Source of the DNA: Brevibacillus centrosporus
GTDB lineage: Bacteria; Bacillota; Bacilli; Brevibacillales; Brevibacillaceae
Assembly: GCF_003710815.1 (NCBI RefSeq)
Contig: NZ_RHHP01000011.1
Coordinates: 1-64,000, forward strand
DNA length: 64,000 nucleotides
Reading direction: 5' to 3'
The notes below the pieces were generated by a model. It saw only the letters and a list, made by a program, of their open reading frames with translations. It was not told the origin of the DNA and ran no database searches. The stretch's first letter is position 1, and every line of letters begins with the position of its first letter. Of the stretch, positions 1 to 10,447 are shown piece after piece. Both the position numbers and the translations under genes were made by a program.

Positions 1-46
1 AGTTTTCAAAGAGCATTTTGTCCAGCGGTCTCAACCGCGGAATTTC

Positions 47-167
47 ATAATATCAAATCGAGAAAAACAAGTCAACAACTTTTTTAATCTCATTTGATTT
101 TTTCTGCCACACTTTACTTCATTTGTGGGCAGAAACTTACTATAGCATGTAGTAACCAGTAAATCAA
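47..167 (-). promoter_or_regulatory. Tandem sigma-A promoters pointing out of the left edge (probable rrn operon)
   Basis: Read on the minus strand there are two consensus-like promoters in series. The first is TTGATT (162-167) with a 17-base spacer and TATAGT (139-144). The second is TTGACT (70-75), 17 bases, TATTAT (47-52). Downstream, at 1-12, the minus strand reads CTCTTTGAAAACT, a motif common in Bacillales rRNA leaders. Tandem strong promoters after a large tRNA cluster suggest an rRNA operon starts just outside the window. The rRNA itself is not visible. Confidence 0.7.
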
Positions 168-196
168 GAGTTATTTCTCAATCAACCAGATATACA

Positions 197-281
197 TGGT
201 GCGGTCGGCGAGACTCGAACTCGCACGGGTCGCCCCGCCACCCCCTCAAGATGGTGTGTCTGCCAATTCCACCACGACCGC
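197..281 (-). tRNA. tRNA-Leu(GAG)
   Basis: Cloverleaf on the minus strand with acceptor GCGGTCG/CGACCGC, a long class II variable arm and anticodon loop TTGAGGG. The 3' CCA is encoded. It is the last gene of the 24-tRNA cluster. Confidence 0.95.
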
Positions 282-290
282 ATGAAAAAA

Positions 291-364
291 CGTCTCAGGA
301 GAGGTTCGAACTCCCGACCGTCCGCTTAGAAGGCGGATGCTCTATCCAGCTGAGCTACTGAGAC
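291..364 (-). tRNA. tRNA-Arg(TCT)
   Basis: Acceptor GTCTCAG/CTGAGAC and anticodon loop CTTCTAA. No CCA is encoded, so it must be added after transcription. Confidence 0.94.
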
Positions 365-383
365 ATATATTGTTATTTGAAAA

Positions 384-460
384 TGGGGCGATCGATGGGA
401 CTTGAACCCACGAGTGCCGGAGCCACAATCCGGTGCGTTAACCCCTTCGCCACGACCGCC
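384..460 (-). tRNA. tRNA-His(GTG)
   Basis: Anticodon loop TTGTGGC. The extra 5' G typical of tRNA-His (position -1) is encoded and faces a C. CCA is encoded. Confidence 0.95.
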
Positions 461-481
461 ATAATGAGTATAAGAATTCTT

Positions 482-555
482 TGGCAGGGGCAGTAGGAAT
501 TGAACCCACACCAAAGGTTTTGGAGACCTTCGTTCTACCTTTAAACTATGCCCCT
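482..555 (-). tRNA. tRNA-Trp(CCA)
   Basis: Acceptor AGGGGCA/TGCCCCT with discriminator G, anticodon loop CTCCAAA, CCA encoded. Confidence 0.95.
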
Positions 556-556
556 A

Positions 557-633
557 TGGTAGCGGTGGAGGGAATCGAACCCCCGACCTTTCGGGTATGA
601 ACCGAACGCTCTAACCAGCTGAGCTACGCCGCC
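557..633 (-). tRNA. tRNA-Met(CAT), elongator type
   Basis: Anticodon loop TTCATAC and a body resembling bacterial elongator tRNA-Met rather than the CGCGGG initiator form. The acceptor has one C-A mismatch. CCA encoded. A lysidine-modified Ile2 identity is possible but less likely. Confidence 0.88.
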
Positions 634-651
634 ACAATATTATAGGCTAAA

Positions 652-740
652 TGGCGGAGGGAGCAGGATTCGAACCCGCGTGAGCTTTCACTCTAACGGT
701 TTTCAAGACCGCCCCGTTATGACCACTTCGGTATCCCTCC
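652..740 (-). tRNA. tRNA-Ser(TGA)
   Basis: Acceptor GGAGGGA/TCCCTCC, long variable arm, anticodon loop CTTGAAA, CCA encoded. Confidence 0.95.
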
Positions 741-751
741 GCAAAAAAAAA

Positions 752-825
752 TGGAGCGGGTGATGGGAATCGAACCCACGCGACCAGCTTGGAAGGCTGG
801 AGTTCTACCATTGAACTACACCCGC
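752..825 (-). tRNA. tRNA-Gly(TCC)
   Basis: Acceptor GCGGGTG/CACCCGC, anticodon loop CTTCCAA, CCA encoded. Confidence 0.95.
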
Positions 826-831
826 AAAAAT

Positions 832-914
832 ATGGTGCCGGTGAAGGGACTTGAACCCCCACGGTTTCCCTCACGATTTTGAGTCGCGCGCGTCTGCCAT
901 TCCGCCACACCGGC
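832..914 (-). tRNA. tRNA-Leu(CAA)
   Basis: Acceptor GCCGGTG/CACCGGC, long variable arm, anticodon loop CTCAAAA, CCA encoded. Confidence 0.95.
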
Positions 915-932
915 TTATCAAGTTGTAAAACA

Positions 933-1010
933 TGGTCGGGAAGACAGGATTCGAACCTGCGACCCCTTGGTCCCAAGCCAAGTACTCTACCAAGCTGAGC
1001 TACTTCCCGA
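933..1010 (-). tRNA. tRNA-Pro(TGG)
   Basis: Acceptor TCGGGAA/TTCCCGA, anticodon loop CTTGGGA, CCA encoded. Confidence 0.95.
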
Positions 1011-1038
1011 CTATATCCTTTTCACTTTAGATGAAAAG

Positions 1039-1115
1039 TGGCGTGCCCTGAGAGATTCGAACTCCCGACCTTTTGATTCGTAGTCAAACGCTCTATCCAG
1101 CTGAGCTAAGGGCAC
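1039..1115 (-). tRNA. tRNA-Arg(ACG)
   Basis: Acceptor GTGCCCT/AGGGCAC, anticodon loop CTACGAA (A34 is normally edited to inosine by TadA), CCA encoded. Confidence 0.95.
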
Positions 1116-1118
1116 ATG

Positions 1119-1194
1119 TGGAGCGGACGAAGGGTCTCGAACCCTCGACCTTCGCCTTGGCAAGGCGACGCTCTACCAATTGAGCTACGTCCGC
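1119..1194 (-). tRNA. tRNA-Gly(GCC)
   Basis: Acceptor GCGGACG/CGTCCGC, anticodon loop TTGCCAA, CCA encoded. Confidence 0.95.
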
Positions 1195-1221
1195 ATGTGA
1201 TTTGTAGTTGTTGGGGTTGTT

Positions 1222-1308
1222 TGGTGCGGTCGAGAGGACTTGAACCTCCACGGTGTTGCCACCACTAGAACCTGAATCTAGCGCGTCTGCCAATTCCGCC
1301 ACGACCGC
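1222..1308 (-). tRNA. tRNA-Leu(CAG)
   Basis: Acceptor GCGGTCG/CGACCGC shared with the GAG isoacceptor at the end of the cluster. Anticodon loop TTCAGGT, long variable arm, CCA encoded. Confidence 0.95.
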
Positions 1309-1326
1309 ATGTAAAGTTGTGAAAAC

Positions 1327-1402
1327 TGGTGAGCCATGAAGGACTCGAACCTTCGACCCTCTGATTAAAAGTCAGATGCTCTACCAACTGAGCTAATGGC
1401 TC
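1327..1402 (-). tRNA. tRNA-Lys(TTT)
   Basis: Acceptor GAGCCAT/ATGGCTC, anticodon loop CTTTTAA, CCA encoded. Confidence 0.95.
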
Positions 1403-1409
1403 ATGCAAA

Positions 1410-1484
1410 TGGCTGGGGTACTAGGATTTGAACCTAGGAATGACGGAGTCAAAGTCCGTTGCCTTACCGCTTGGCTATACCCCA
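1410..1484 (-). tRNA. tRNA-Gln(TTG)
   Basis: Acceptor TGGGGTA/TACCCCA, anticodon loop CTTTGAC, CCA encoded. Confidence 0.95.
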
Positions 1485-1501
1485 ACAGCCAAGTATAAAA
1501 C

Positions 1502-1586
1502 TGGTGGGGAGAGACGGATTCGAACCGCCGAACCCAGAGGGAGCAGATTTACAGTCTGCCGCGTTTAGCCACTTCGCTATCTCCCC
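1502..1586 (-). tRNA. tRNA-Tyr(GTA)
   Basis: Acceptor GGGGAGA/TCTCCCC, long variable arm typical of bacterial tRNA-Tyr, anticodon loop CTGTAAA, CCA encoded. Confidence 0.95.
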
Positions 1587-1653
1587 AGCTTGTCCTTGTA
1601 AAAGGTTACCCATACGCTGTCAATGCCATTCGGACATTTTCAGCTTGTGTAAG

Positions 1654-1729
1654 GTGGTGCCGGCAATAGGACTTGAACCCACAACCCCCTGATTACAAGT
1701 CAGGTGCTCTACCAATTGAGCTATACCGG
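1654..1729 (-). tRNA. tRNA-Thr(TGT)
   Basis: Acceptor GCCGGTA/TGCCGGC with a near-perfect stem, anticodon loop CTTGTAA, CCA encoded. Confidence 0.95.
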
Positions 1730-1747
1730 CATTTATGAAAGTCTAAA

Positions 1748-1823
<76 letters not shown>

Positions 1824-1874
1824 TCAAGCATTTGGCAAACACTTGCCGCTCGAGTAAACCAGCCATTTTAGAAA

Positions 1875-1951
1875 TGGCGGAGCTGACGGGACTCGAACCC
1901 GCGACCTCCGGTGTGACAGACCGGCGTGAACTCCAACTTCACCACAGCTCC
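1875..1951 (-). tRNA. tRNA-Asp(GTC)
   Basis: Acceptor GGAGCTG/CAGCTCC, anticodon loop CTGTCAC, CCA encoded. Confidence 0.95.
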
Positions 1952-1978
1952 ATGTTTGGATGATTTCATTATCAAAAG

Positions 1979-2054
1979 TGGTGGAGGCTGACGGGATCGA
2001 ACCGCCGACCCTCTGCTTGTAAGGCAGATGCTCTCCCAGCTGAGCTAAGCCTCC
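1979..2054 (-). tRNA. tRNA-Val(TAC)
   Basis: Acceptor GGAGGCT/AGCCTCC, anticodon loop CTTACAA, CCA encoded. Confidence 0.95.
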
Positions 2055-2131
2055 ACAATTCCCTACAAAGTAACGGTATGCTCTGCAGCAATTACTTTGC
2101 GGGTGCCCCAACATCTAGTGTGGGTAATAGG

Positions 2132-2205
2132 TGACCCGTAGGGGATTCGAACCCCTGTATGACAGCGTGAAAGGCTGCTGTGTTAAACCGCTTCACCAAC
2201 GGGCC
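2132..2205 (-). tRNA. tRNA-Glu(TTC)
   Basis: Acceptor GGCCCGT/ACGGGTC (one G-T pair), anticodon loop CTTTCAC. The 3' end reads ACCT, so CCA is not encoded. Confidence 0.94.
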
Positions 2206-2219
2206 AAATGTATGTACAA

Positions 2220-2295
2220 TGGTGCTCCCGACAGGAATCGAACCTGCGACCTCTTCCTTACCATGGAAACGCTCTACCGACTGAGCTACAGGAGC
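2220..2295 (-). tRNA. tRNA-Thr(GGT)
   Basis: Acceptor GCTCCTG/CGGGAGC, anticodon loop ATGGTAA, CCA encoded. Confidence 0.94.
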
Positions 2296-2300
2296 GAAGA

Positions 2301-2376
2301 TGGCTCCTCGGGACGGACTCGAACCGCCGACCGATCGGTTAACAGCCGATTGCTCTACCAACTGAGCTACCGAGGA
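2301..2376 (-). tRNA. tRNA-Asn(GTT)
   Basis: Acceptor TCCTCGG/CCGAGGA, anticodon loop CTGTTAA, CCA encoded. Confidence 0.95.
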
Positions 2377-2413
2377 ATAATTCGATTTCCAGATCGAAGT
2401 CTATGTACAGAAA

Positions 2414-2489
2414 TGGTGGAGCTGAACGGGATCGAACCGATGACCTCCTGCTTGCAAGGCAGGCGCTCTCCCAACTGAGCTACAGCCCC
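2414..2489 (-). tRNA. tRNA-Ala(TGC)
   Basis: Anticodon loop CTTGCAA and the G-T pair in the acceptor stem typical of tRNA-Ala. CCA encoded. Confidence 0.95.
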
Positions 2490-2503
2490 ATAACGGGTAT
2501 AAG

Positions 2504-2584
<81 letters not shown>

Positions 2585-2689
2585 TCCCCTTGGAACTATA
2601 ATCTAGCATATAATTTTGTTCATTGCAATAGAATTTCTAAAACTTTTTTTCCTGAATTGTAAATCTTTCTATTAAGCTTACCAAGCAGA

Positions 2690-2719
2690 ATTATAAAGGC
2701 ACTGCCCCTACCTAGGCAA
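2690..2719 (-). promoter_or_regulatory. Candidate promoter of the tRNA cluster
   Basis: On the minus strand TTGCCT (2714-2719) is followed after 18 bases by a perfect TATAAT (2690-2695). Transcription would start about 100 bases before tRNA-Ile. A weaker TTGCAA-based promoter can be drawn nearer the tRNA, so the choice is not certain. Confidence 0.55.
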
Positions 2720-3172
2720 GCAGTGCATTCGTATATAGTGTCACATATTTGCGCTTTTAAACCATCCACTTGGTTGGACGTTTCGTTCATGTTTTGTAAC
2801 CATGCCACGGGGCCTTATAGAACTGAACGTTCAGTGATCGATGTTAATTCATATGATACCGGCACGCTGCTTTCCTACCACTCGATATGCCTTGGCAACG
2901 TCTGAGGAGAAGGCACCGCCTAGTTCAAACGGATGCCGTTTGCAGCTCTGCGCGCCCTTCCGCCGTTTGAACGCTTGCATGACGAGCACAGAACGATTGC
3001 GAACTGATAGTCTCTACGCAATTTCTTACATTCTTTCCCTTTCACATTCAGACTTTAGTCCGAAGCAGAAATCATTCTCTAGGTAAAGATCGATTTCAAC
3101 CCCAAGACATTTCCAAACTCTCCCAATCATCCAGTACCTTTAAGACTATAACTAAGGGAATGGGGAATTTAC
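2720..3172. other. Non-coding interval with a perfect palindrome and a long inverted repeat
   Basis: No convincing gene is seen. At 2822-2835 lies a perfect 14-base palindrome, ACTGAACGTTCAGT, of the kind used by dimeric repressors. At 2923-2932 and 2963-2972 are perfect inverted arms, GTTCAAACGG and CCGTTTGAAC. A competing shorter hairpin (CAAACGG, three-base loop, CCGTTTG, 2927-2943) overlaps the left arm. The function is unknown; control of the following membrane-protein gene is possible. Confidence 0.5.
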
Positions 3173-4069
3173 GTGATAAAAGTGGCTCGAATGGATAAGA
3201 AAGTGGCCGTTACATTTTTTCAGGGGGAGAAATGGCTGGTCCTCACCGGATTACTCGGTTTCCTATTGGCGGCCGTGTGCGGGATTTGGGTGATGATTTA
3301 CGGGGCTGTCGTGCTTCCAAAAGGAGATGTGCTGAAAGCATTTTCGTTCGATGCAGCTCTAGGTACTTTCCTGTTGTCCACTGCAGCCATTATGCCATTT
3401 GCCGCTCTGAGTAACACGAGTAGAGCAGTCTTTCGCTGGTCGTATATTCTCCTCGCGCTGTATGCATACTTTGCGGAAACCGTACAAAATTTTCGAGGTG
3501 TAGACCCGAGGTTCGTAAAGGGCGGCATAGATTTTGATGTCTGGGTAGGTTCCATTTTTACTTTTGTTGCTTTACTGCTGGTGCTGTTTTATCTGTTCGC
3601 AGCCATTCCGTTTTTCGGCAAAAAGGCTTATCGTTTACGTCCTGAACTTATAGTGGGGATTCGCTATGCCATGATTGCCGTTCTCTTTTCCTTTGCAGCA
3701 GGAGTCTGGATCTCCTTTAACGCAGGTCGTTACTTCGGTTTGCATGGGAACATCATTTGGCTGCATGGCCTCGGTTTTCATGCTCTCCAAGTCATCCCGT
3801 TTCTTGCTTGGATGTCGGAGTATACTCTGCTTCCACCTTCCGTACGAAAAGGACTGATCCATGGCTCCAGCATCGCATTCCTGCTTGGTTTGATCGCCAT
3901 TGGGTGGCAAACCTACCTCGGGCTCCCCGTTTTAGAGTGGTCCGTAGCATCTATCCTGGCGTTACTCTGTTTTCTCATCACGTTTGCAGCTGGCTTACTC
4001 CTTTTAACGCAAATCAATGCAGTGTTGTGGGTCAAAAAGCAAGCGGAAGCAATATCGCACAGACAATAA
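3173..4069 (+). CDS. Polytopic membrane protein of unknown function
   Basis: I do not recognise this 298-residue protein. It has about eight hydrophobic segments spread over its whole length, with short charged loops and a basic C-terminus, so it should be an integral membrane protein. The GTG start has a purine-rich stretch (GGGGAATTTAC) just upstream; an ATG at 3191 is an alternative. It stands alone, convergent with gyrB, and shares a bidirectional terminator with it. The conserved origin neighbourhood gives no hint of function. Translation looks real because the frame is open for 900 bases with typical codon use. Confidence 0.75.
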   Translation: MIKVARMDKKVAVTFFQGEKWLVLTGLLGFLLAAVCGIWVMIYGAVVLPKGDVLKAFSFDAALGTFLLSTAAIMPFAALSNTSRAVFRWSYILLALYAYFAETVQNFRGVDPRFVKGGIDFDVWVGSIFTFVALLLVLFYLFAAIPFFGKKAYRLRPELIVGIRYAMIAVLFSFAAGVWISFNAGRYFGLHGNIIWLHGLGFHALQVIPFLAWMSEYTLLPPSVRKGLIHGSSIAFLLGLIAIGWQTYLGLPVLEWSVASILALLCFLITFAAGLLLLTQINAVLWVKKQAEAISHRQ

Positions 4070-4074
4070 ATGTG

Positions 4075-4106
4075 AAAAAGCTTGCCCTCTACTGGGCAAG
4101 CTTTTT
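4075..4106. terminator. Bidirectional terminator between the membrane protein gene and gyrB
   Basis: A 13-base perfect stem (4075-4087 with 4094-4106, core GCTTGCCC) with a 6-base loop. It has A-tract and T-tract flanks, so it can work for both converging genes. Confidence 0.9.
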
Positions 4107-4121
4107 GTAACTTGAGGCACA

Positions 4122-6047
<1,926 letters not shown>

Positions 6048-6332
6048 TTAAGTCAACTCCTCCACTTCAGCTTGTGCAAAGGGAACCTGATCCAAGCTGT
6101 CCACGAACTGAGCGCGTCGCTTCAGCGTCAGAGAAGAAATAGGTGAACAGTATATGGCGTCCTGGGTGATCACATAGGATTTTGTTTCTTCCTCGCTATG
6201 ATCGACTACCGTTTTGCGTTTCTCATTCAAGAAAGCCTTGTTGATTTTCGAGGATTTCATTGTCTGATGATCAAGAATGGAAATGACTTCCTTCGTGCTC
6301 ACCACAGTATCTCCACCAATGTGTATAAACAT
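6048..6332 (-). CDS. remB: Extracellular matrix regulator RemB (YaaB, DUF370 family)
   Basis: A 94-residue protein beginning MFIHIGGDTVV, the DUF370 signature, with the characteristic ISSLTLKRR motif near the C-terminus. RemB is the paralogue of RemA; in B. subtilis both are needed for matrix gene expression and biofilm formation. Its place between recF and gyrB is conserved across Bacillales. It follows recF by 10 bases, and gyrB starts 3 bases after its stop, so the genes are probably translationally coupled. The exact biochemical role of RemB is less clear than that of RemA. Confidence 0.9.
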   Translation of the reverse strand: MFIHIGGDTVVSTKEVISILDHQTMKSSKINKAFLNEKRKTVVDHSEEETKSYVITQDAIYCSPISSLTLKRRAQFVDSLDQVPFAQAEVEELT

Positions 6333-6342
6333 TCCTGTTTCC

Positions 6343-7461
6343 CTACCTTTCCCCCGATATGCTCCCTTCCTTCACGTAGAAACGCGAGGCTTGCTGGAGA
6401 ACCTGATGCTTTAAGCCTTCCACACCCGTGGTGCTTACAAACGTCTGTACGCGATCCTGGATGGTCTCGAGCAATAAGGTTTGCCGATGTTCATCCAGCT
6501 CTGATAAGACATCATCCAACAAAAGAACGGGGTACTCGCCCACTTCTTCTTTAATCAGCTCAATTTCTGCCAATTTGATGGACAGCGCACTGGTGCGTTG
6601 CTGCCCCTGCGAACCATACGTTTGCACATCCATGCCGTTCACTTTAAGTGAAAAGTCGTCACGATGTGGCCCGATCAGTGTGCTCCCGCGCATGATTTCC
6701 CGGTCGCGCACTTCTTCATAAGCAGCCAGCATGACATCTACTGCCTGTTCAGCTGCCAGTTCTTCTGTGACTGGCGAAGAATTTTCATAATGCAAAGAGA
6801 GCGTTTCCCTGCCGTCGGTAATGCCGGTGTGGATTTCGCGTGCCCACGTCTCCAGCTTCCGAATGAACTCAAAACGCTTCTTTAACAATTTTACCGCTAA
6901 ATCGGCTAATTGGGTATTCCAAATTGCCAGCATTTCCAGAGAGTGGCTTTTTTTCATCGCCAAATCCTTTAAAAGCTGGTTTCGCTGCTGCAATACCTTG
7001 TTGTAATTGCTCAAATAATACAGATACGTCGGGGATACCTGGCCAATTTCCATGTCGATGAAACGTCTTCTTTGGGCAGGCGCTCCTTTGACGATAGACA
7101 AATCCTCCGGAGCAAACATAACGACATTCAGTGCCCCAACATAAGCACTCAGCTTTTGCTGCTCCATTCCGTTGATTTTGGCCCGCTTTCCCTTGGCTGT
7201 CAACTGCAGCTCCAAACGAACAGATCCGTAGCGACGAAGAACATCACTACGGATGGCTGCATAGTCGGCCTCCCATGCAATAAGCTCCTTGTCCCGGGGC
7301 GTGCGATGGGATTTGGCCAGGGCGAGTACGTATATGGACTCCAGTACGTTGGTTTTCCCCTGCGCATTGTTGCCAATGAAAAGCTGGATCGGGCCGTCAA
7401 ACGATAAGGAAAGCGACTTGTAATTACGATAGTTGGTCAGCGAAAGGTTCTTGAGAAACAA
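6343..7461 (-). CDS. recF: DNA replication/repair protein RecF
   Basis: A 372-residue SMC-like ABC ATPase. Walker A is GNNAQGKTN (about residues 30-38), the signature loop is GSQGQQRTS (about 284), and Walker B is [12 protein letters not shown] (about 315). RecF binds DNA at gaps and, with RecO and RecR, loads RecA on SSB-coated ssDNA. The start is TTG with GAGGAGAG 9 bases upstream. It follows yaaA by 16 bases in the dnaA operon. The order dnaN-yaaA-recF is the standard Firmicute arrangement. Confidence 0.97.
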   Translation of the reverse strand: MFLKNLSLTNYRNYKSLSLSFDGPIQLFIGNNAQGKTNVLESIYVLALAKSHRTPRDKELIAWEADYAAIRSDVLRRYGSVRLELQLTAKGKRAKINGMEQQKLSAYVGALNVVMFAPEDLSIVKGAPAQRRRFIDMEIGQVSPTYLYYLSNYNKVLQQRNQLLKDLAMKKSHSLEMLAIWNTQLADLAVKLLKKRFEFIRKLETWAREIHTGITDGRETLSLHYENSSPVTEELAAEQAVDVMLAAYEEVRDREIMRGSTLIGPHRDDFSLKVNGMDVQTYGSQGQQRTSALSIKLAEIELIKEEVGEYPVLLLDDVLSELDEHRQTLLLETIQDRVQTFVSTTGVEGLKHQVLQQASRFYVKEGSISGER

Positions 7462-7477
7462 GAATCACGCTCTCCTC

Positions 7478-7693
7478 TCAGCGGCTGACCACCTGATAGC
7501 GGCCAAATCCTTCGATCGCCACTTCATCTCCCGGGTACAGCTTGCGTCCGCGTCGATTGTCCAACTCATCGTTGATATGAATGGGAACTTCAGCGAGAAA
7601 CGCTTTAGCCATGCCTCCCGTGTCAATGACGTCAGCCAGCTTTAAAAATTGCCCCAGGGTAATATATTCGGTCTTGATGGAAACCTCACGCAT
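7478..7693 (-). CDS. yaaA: S4-domain RNA-binding protein YaaA
   Basis: A small 71-residue protein with one S4 fold: TLGQFLKLADVIDTGGMAK followed by an RRGRKLYPGDEV strand region. It lies between dnaN and recF as in most Firmicutes. In B. subtilis the protein (also called RlbA) has been linked to 50S ribosome assembly; the function here is inferred from that. Note that it is unrelated to E. coli YaaA. Confidence 0.92.
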   Translation of the reverse strand: MREVSIKTEYITLGQFLKLADVIDTGGMAKAFLAEVPIHINDELDNRRGRKLYPGDEVAIEGFGRYQVVSR

Positions 7694-7742
7694 AGTAGGG
7701 CCCCTTTCTTTTACGTAAAAACGTCCTTTTACGAGAAAATGT

Positions 7743-8882
7743 CTAGTAGGTACGGACTGGCAAGATCAAATGGAGCATCCAGTCATGGTCAGTTGGACGA
7801 ATGACAAATGGGCTCATCGGGCCGGTAAAGCTCGCTTTGATTTCGCTGCTGTCGATAGCGCGCAACGCATCGATCATGTACTTGGCGTTGAAGGAGATCT
7901 TCAGTTCTTCTCCGTTCATCGCTTTTGGTGCCAAAATGTCCGTTACTTTTCCGATCTCTGGAGCGTTGGAGGTAATTTCAACAGTGCCATCAGGGAGTGT
8001 AACCAGCTTCACCACGTTGGATTTTCCTTCGCGGGAGAGCAAGGAAGCGCGTTCGATGGACTGCAAAAATTCCTTCGTGCTTACCGTAATCTCGGTTTTG
8101 CTGCCTTGAGGAATGATCCGGGTCGTGTCCGGGTAAGTTCCCTCCAGCAAGCGGGAGTAGAACAGGATGTGCTTGGATTTCACCAGAATTTGGTTGTCGG
8201 CTACGACGATGTCAGCCGGATTTTGCTCGTCATCCAATATTTTTACCAGTTCGTTGCAACTTTTACCCGGTACGACAACGTTGTGGAAGGAAAGATCTTC
8301 ACGGCATTCCACCATAGCAGTGCGACTGGCCAAGCGATGGCTGTCTGTTGCGACAAAACGCAGCTGGCCTTTTTCCAAAGACCACATCAGACCTGTCAAA
8401 ATCGGACGCATTTCCGAAGTAGATACACCGAAAACGGTTTGTCGAATCATGGATTTCAGCAGATCACAGGGAACGCTGAATACTTTATCCTCTTCCAGAT
8501 GCGGCAATTGCGGATATTCATTTGCATCCATGCCGTTGATCGTGAATTCAGCCTGACCGGAACGAATTTGCGTCACCAAGCGATCGTCTACGTTGATGTC
8601 AATTTCGTTGCTAGGCAGCTTGCGTACGATTTCGCTGAAAATACGAGCAGTCAAAACGATACTTCCTGGCTGATGGATCGTAACTCCCCATTCGCCTGCT
8701 TCTTCCAAAGGAATCTGAACCTCGATGGAAATATCAGAGTCACTGGCAGTCAGGGTCAATCCTTCGTCATCTGTTTTTATCTTGATCCCGGTCAAAATCG
8801 GAATTGTTGTGCGACTGGATACTGCTTTGCTGACATGTGAAACCGCGTTAGACAGCTTGTCTCGTTGAACGGTGATATGCAT
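7743..8882 (-). CDS. dnaN: DNA polymerase III beta subunit (sliding clamp)
   Basis: About 379 residues with three repeated clamp folds. It begins MHITVQRDKL and ends with ILPVRTY, the conserved clamp terminus. The ring-shaped dimer encircles DNA and tethers PolC, DnaE and many repair factors. I chose ATG at 8882: GGGAGG sits 9 bases upstream. A TTG three bases earlier is also possible. It is separated from dnaA by the inner origin region (8886-9085), so replication unwinding happens directly upstream of this gene. Confidence 0.97.
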   Translation of the reverse strand: MHITVQRDKLSNAVSHVSKAVSSRTTIPILTGIKIKTDDEGLTLTASDSDISIEVQIPLEEAGEWGVTIHQPGSIVLTARIFSEIVRKLPSNEIDINVDDRLVTQIRSGQAEFTINGMDANEYPQLPHLEEDKVFSVPCDLLKSMIRQTVFGVSTSEMRPILTGLMWSLEKGQLRFVATDSHRLASRTAMVECREDLSFHNVVVPGKSCNELVKILDDEQNPADIVVADNQILVKSKHILFYSRLLEGTYPDTTRIIPQGSKTEITVSTKEFLQSIERASLLSREGKSNVVKLVTLPDGTVEITSNAPEIGKVTDILAPKAMNGEELKISFNAKYMIDALRAIDSSEIKASFTGPMSPFVIRPTDHDWMLHLILPVRTY

Positions 8883-8929
8883 CAACGTAAGCCTCCCTCT
8901 CTCTAGCCATTTTTTTAAAGCTGTGCATA

Positions 8930-9082
8930 ATGGCTACGCTATTATCATATCTTATTAGGATATATCTTTTTAACAGAAGTAGTAATAGGGCCTGTGGATT
9001 TGTGGATATGTGGATCCAACACGTAAAAGAGAGCCTATACACATGTGGGTAAGTTGTGTATAGGCTTTTTACGTTATGCACA
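8930..9082. other. oriC: oriC part 1: unwinding region and DnaA boxes between dnaA and dnaN
   Basis: Read on the minus strand, DnaA boxes (9074-9082 TTATGCACA, 9044-9052 TTACCCACA, then three TGTGGAT-type boxes at 8993-9017) lead to a GC-rich patch (AGGCCC). Next comes a run of trinucleotides of the DnaA-trio type (about 8974-8988, ATTACTACTTC) and then AT-rich DNA (8941-8973). This is the same order as the B. subtilis unwinding site, where DnaA passes from boxes onto single-stranded trios. The match is by eye but very close. Confidence 0.88.
9025..9066 (-). terminator. dnaA terminator overlapping a DnaA box
   Basis: An 11-base perfect stem, AGCCTATACAC and its complement (9032-9042 with 9056-9066), followed on the minus strand by CTCTTTT. 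The 13-base loop contains the DnaA box TTACCCACA, so the hairpin and DnaA binding share sequence. A T-tract also exists on the plus side. Confidence 0.7.
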
Positions 9083-9085
9083 GGT

Positions 9086-10447
9086 TTAATGATTTGCTTT
9101 TAGCTTTTCAATGAGCGATTGAATGGTCGTCTGCATTTGCGGATCATTCGCCAGTGCACGAGAGATTTTCTCATGGGCGTGGATCACGGTTGTATGGTCA
9201 CGTCCACCGAATTCGTCACCGATTTTCGGCAACGACGCATCTGTCAGCTCTCTGGAGAGGTACATCGCGATTTGGCGCGGGAAAGCTACTGTTTTCGTCC
9301 GCTTTTTCGCTTTGAAATCCTCCAGCTTGAGGCTGAATGCTTCTCCAACGGCGCGTTGAATATCGATGATGGTGATCACGCGAGGGCGAGAAGACGGAAT
9401 AATATCTTTCAGTGCTTCTGCTGCCAGCTGCGTATCAATATCGCGATTGATCAAGGACGAGTAAGCAACTACACGGATCAGGGCGCCTTCCAGTTCGCGA
9501 ATGTTGCTATCGATCTGGTTGGCGATATAAGCCATGACCTCATTGGGAATGTCTAAGTTCTCCGCTTTTGCCTTTTTGCGCAAAATAGCAATCCGCGTTT
9601 CCAAATCAGGCGGCTGAATATCGGTAATCAAGCCCCATTCGAAGCGGGAACGCAGTCGGTCCTCCAGTGTCGGGATCTCCTTGGGAGGCCGGTCAGAGGA
9701 AATGATGATCTGCTTGCTTTCTTCATGAAGCGCGTTAAATGTATGAAAGAACTCTTCCTGCGTCGATTCTTTGCCTGCCAGAAACTGAATGTCGTCAATC
9801 AATAGAACATCTACGCTCCGGTACTTGTTGCGGAACTCTACGGCCTTGTTGTCCCGGATGGAGTTGATGAACTCGTTCGTAAATTTTTCAGACGACAAAT
9901 AGACAACTTTAGCGGATGGATTGTGCTGGATGACATAATGGCCAATCGCGTGCATCAAGTGAGTCTTACCAAGTCCAACGCCCCCGTAAATAAAGAGGGG
10001 ATTGTACGCTTTGGCAGGAGCTTCTGCAACAGCAAGGGACGCTGCATGCGCAAAACGGTTTCCTGACCCAATCACGAATGTGTCAAACGTATACTTTGGA
10101 TTCAATATACTGGGCGGTTGATCGTCTGCTGCTGTGGGCGCGGCTGGTGCCTTCGCCCGTGGGACAGGCTGTTCATCGGCAAATGCGGCATCCGGATTTT
10201 GCAGGACGACGAATTTTACCTTCATATTGATACCAGTCACTTCATATAGTGTATCGGTGATCAATTGAGAGTACCTGGTTTCGAGCCAATCTCTGGCGAA
10301 GTCGTTCGGGGCCACTACGATCAATGCATCTTCTTCTAATGTAGTAGCCTTGGTCGCCTTCAGCCAGGTATCAAAACTGGGTTTGCTTAGCGATTTTTCT
10401 ATCTTAGCCAGGACCTTGCGCCATAGCTCGCTAATCGCTGCATCCAA
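9086..10447 (-). CDS. dnaA: Chromosomal replication initiator protein DnaA
   Basis: The protein is 453 residues from a TTG start at 10447, which has AAAGGAGGG 7 bases upstream. The open frame continues upstream but has no such site and the extra residues are not DnaA-like. Domain I (residues 1-80) is the oligomerisation and helicase-loader interface. Domain III carries Walker [11 protein letters not shown] (about 158) and Walker [12 protein letters not shown] (about 222), and domain IV ends with the DNA-binding signature [18 protein letters not shown]-DnaA binds the boxes flanking the gene on both sides, opens the trio region downstream and probably represses its own promoter. It is the first gene of the leftward operon. 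Confidence 0.98.
   Translation of the reverse strand: MDAAISELWRKVLAKIEKSLSKPSFDTWLKATKATTLEEDALIVVAPNDFARDWLETRYSQLITDTLYEVTGINMKVKFVVLQNPDAAFADEQPVPRAKAPAAPTAADDQPPSILNPKYTFDTFVIGSGNRFAHAASLAVAEAPAKAYNPLFIYGGVGLGKTHLMHAIGHYVIQHNPSAKVVYLSSEKFTNEFINSIRDNKAVEFRNKYRSVDVLLIDDIQFLAGKESTQEEFFHTFNALHEESKQIIISSDRPPKEIPTLEDRLRSRFEWGLITDIQPPDLETRIAILRKKAKAENLDIPNEVMAYIANQIDSNIRELEGALIRVVAYSSLINRDIDTQLAAEALKDIIPSSRPRVITIIDIQRAVGEAFSLKLEDFKAKKRTKTVAFPRQIAMYLSRELTDASLPKIGDEFGGRDHTTVIHAHEKISRALANDPQMQTTIQSLIEKLKANH

Noticed and set aside
647-1302. Open frames on the minus strand across the tRNA cluster
   Set aside because: They run through tRNA genes and their translations (repeated VAQLVER-like and GSNPAP-like phrases) are artefacts of tRNA sequence.
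7770-8840. A 356-codon plus-strand frame opposite dnaN
   Set aside because: It is a shadow of dnaN; no ribosome site, and dnaN is unmistakable.
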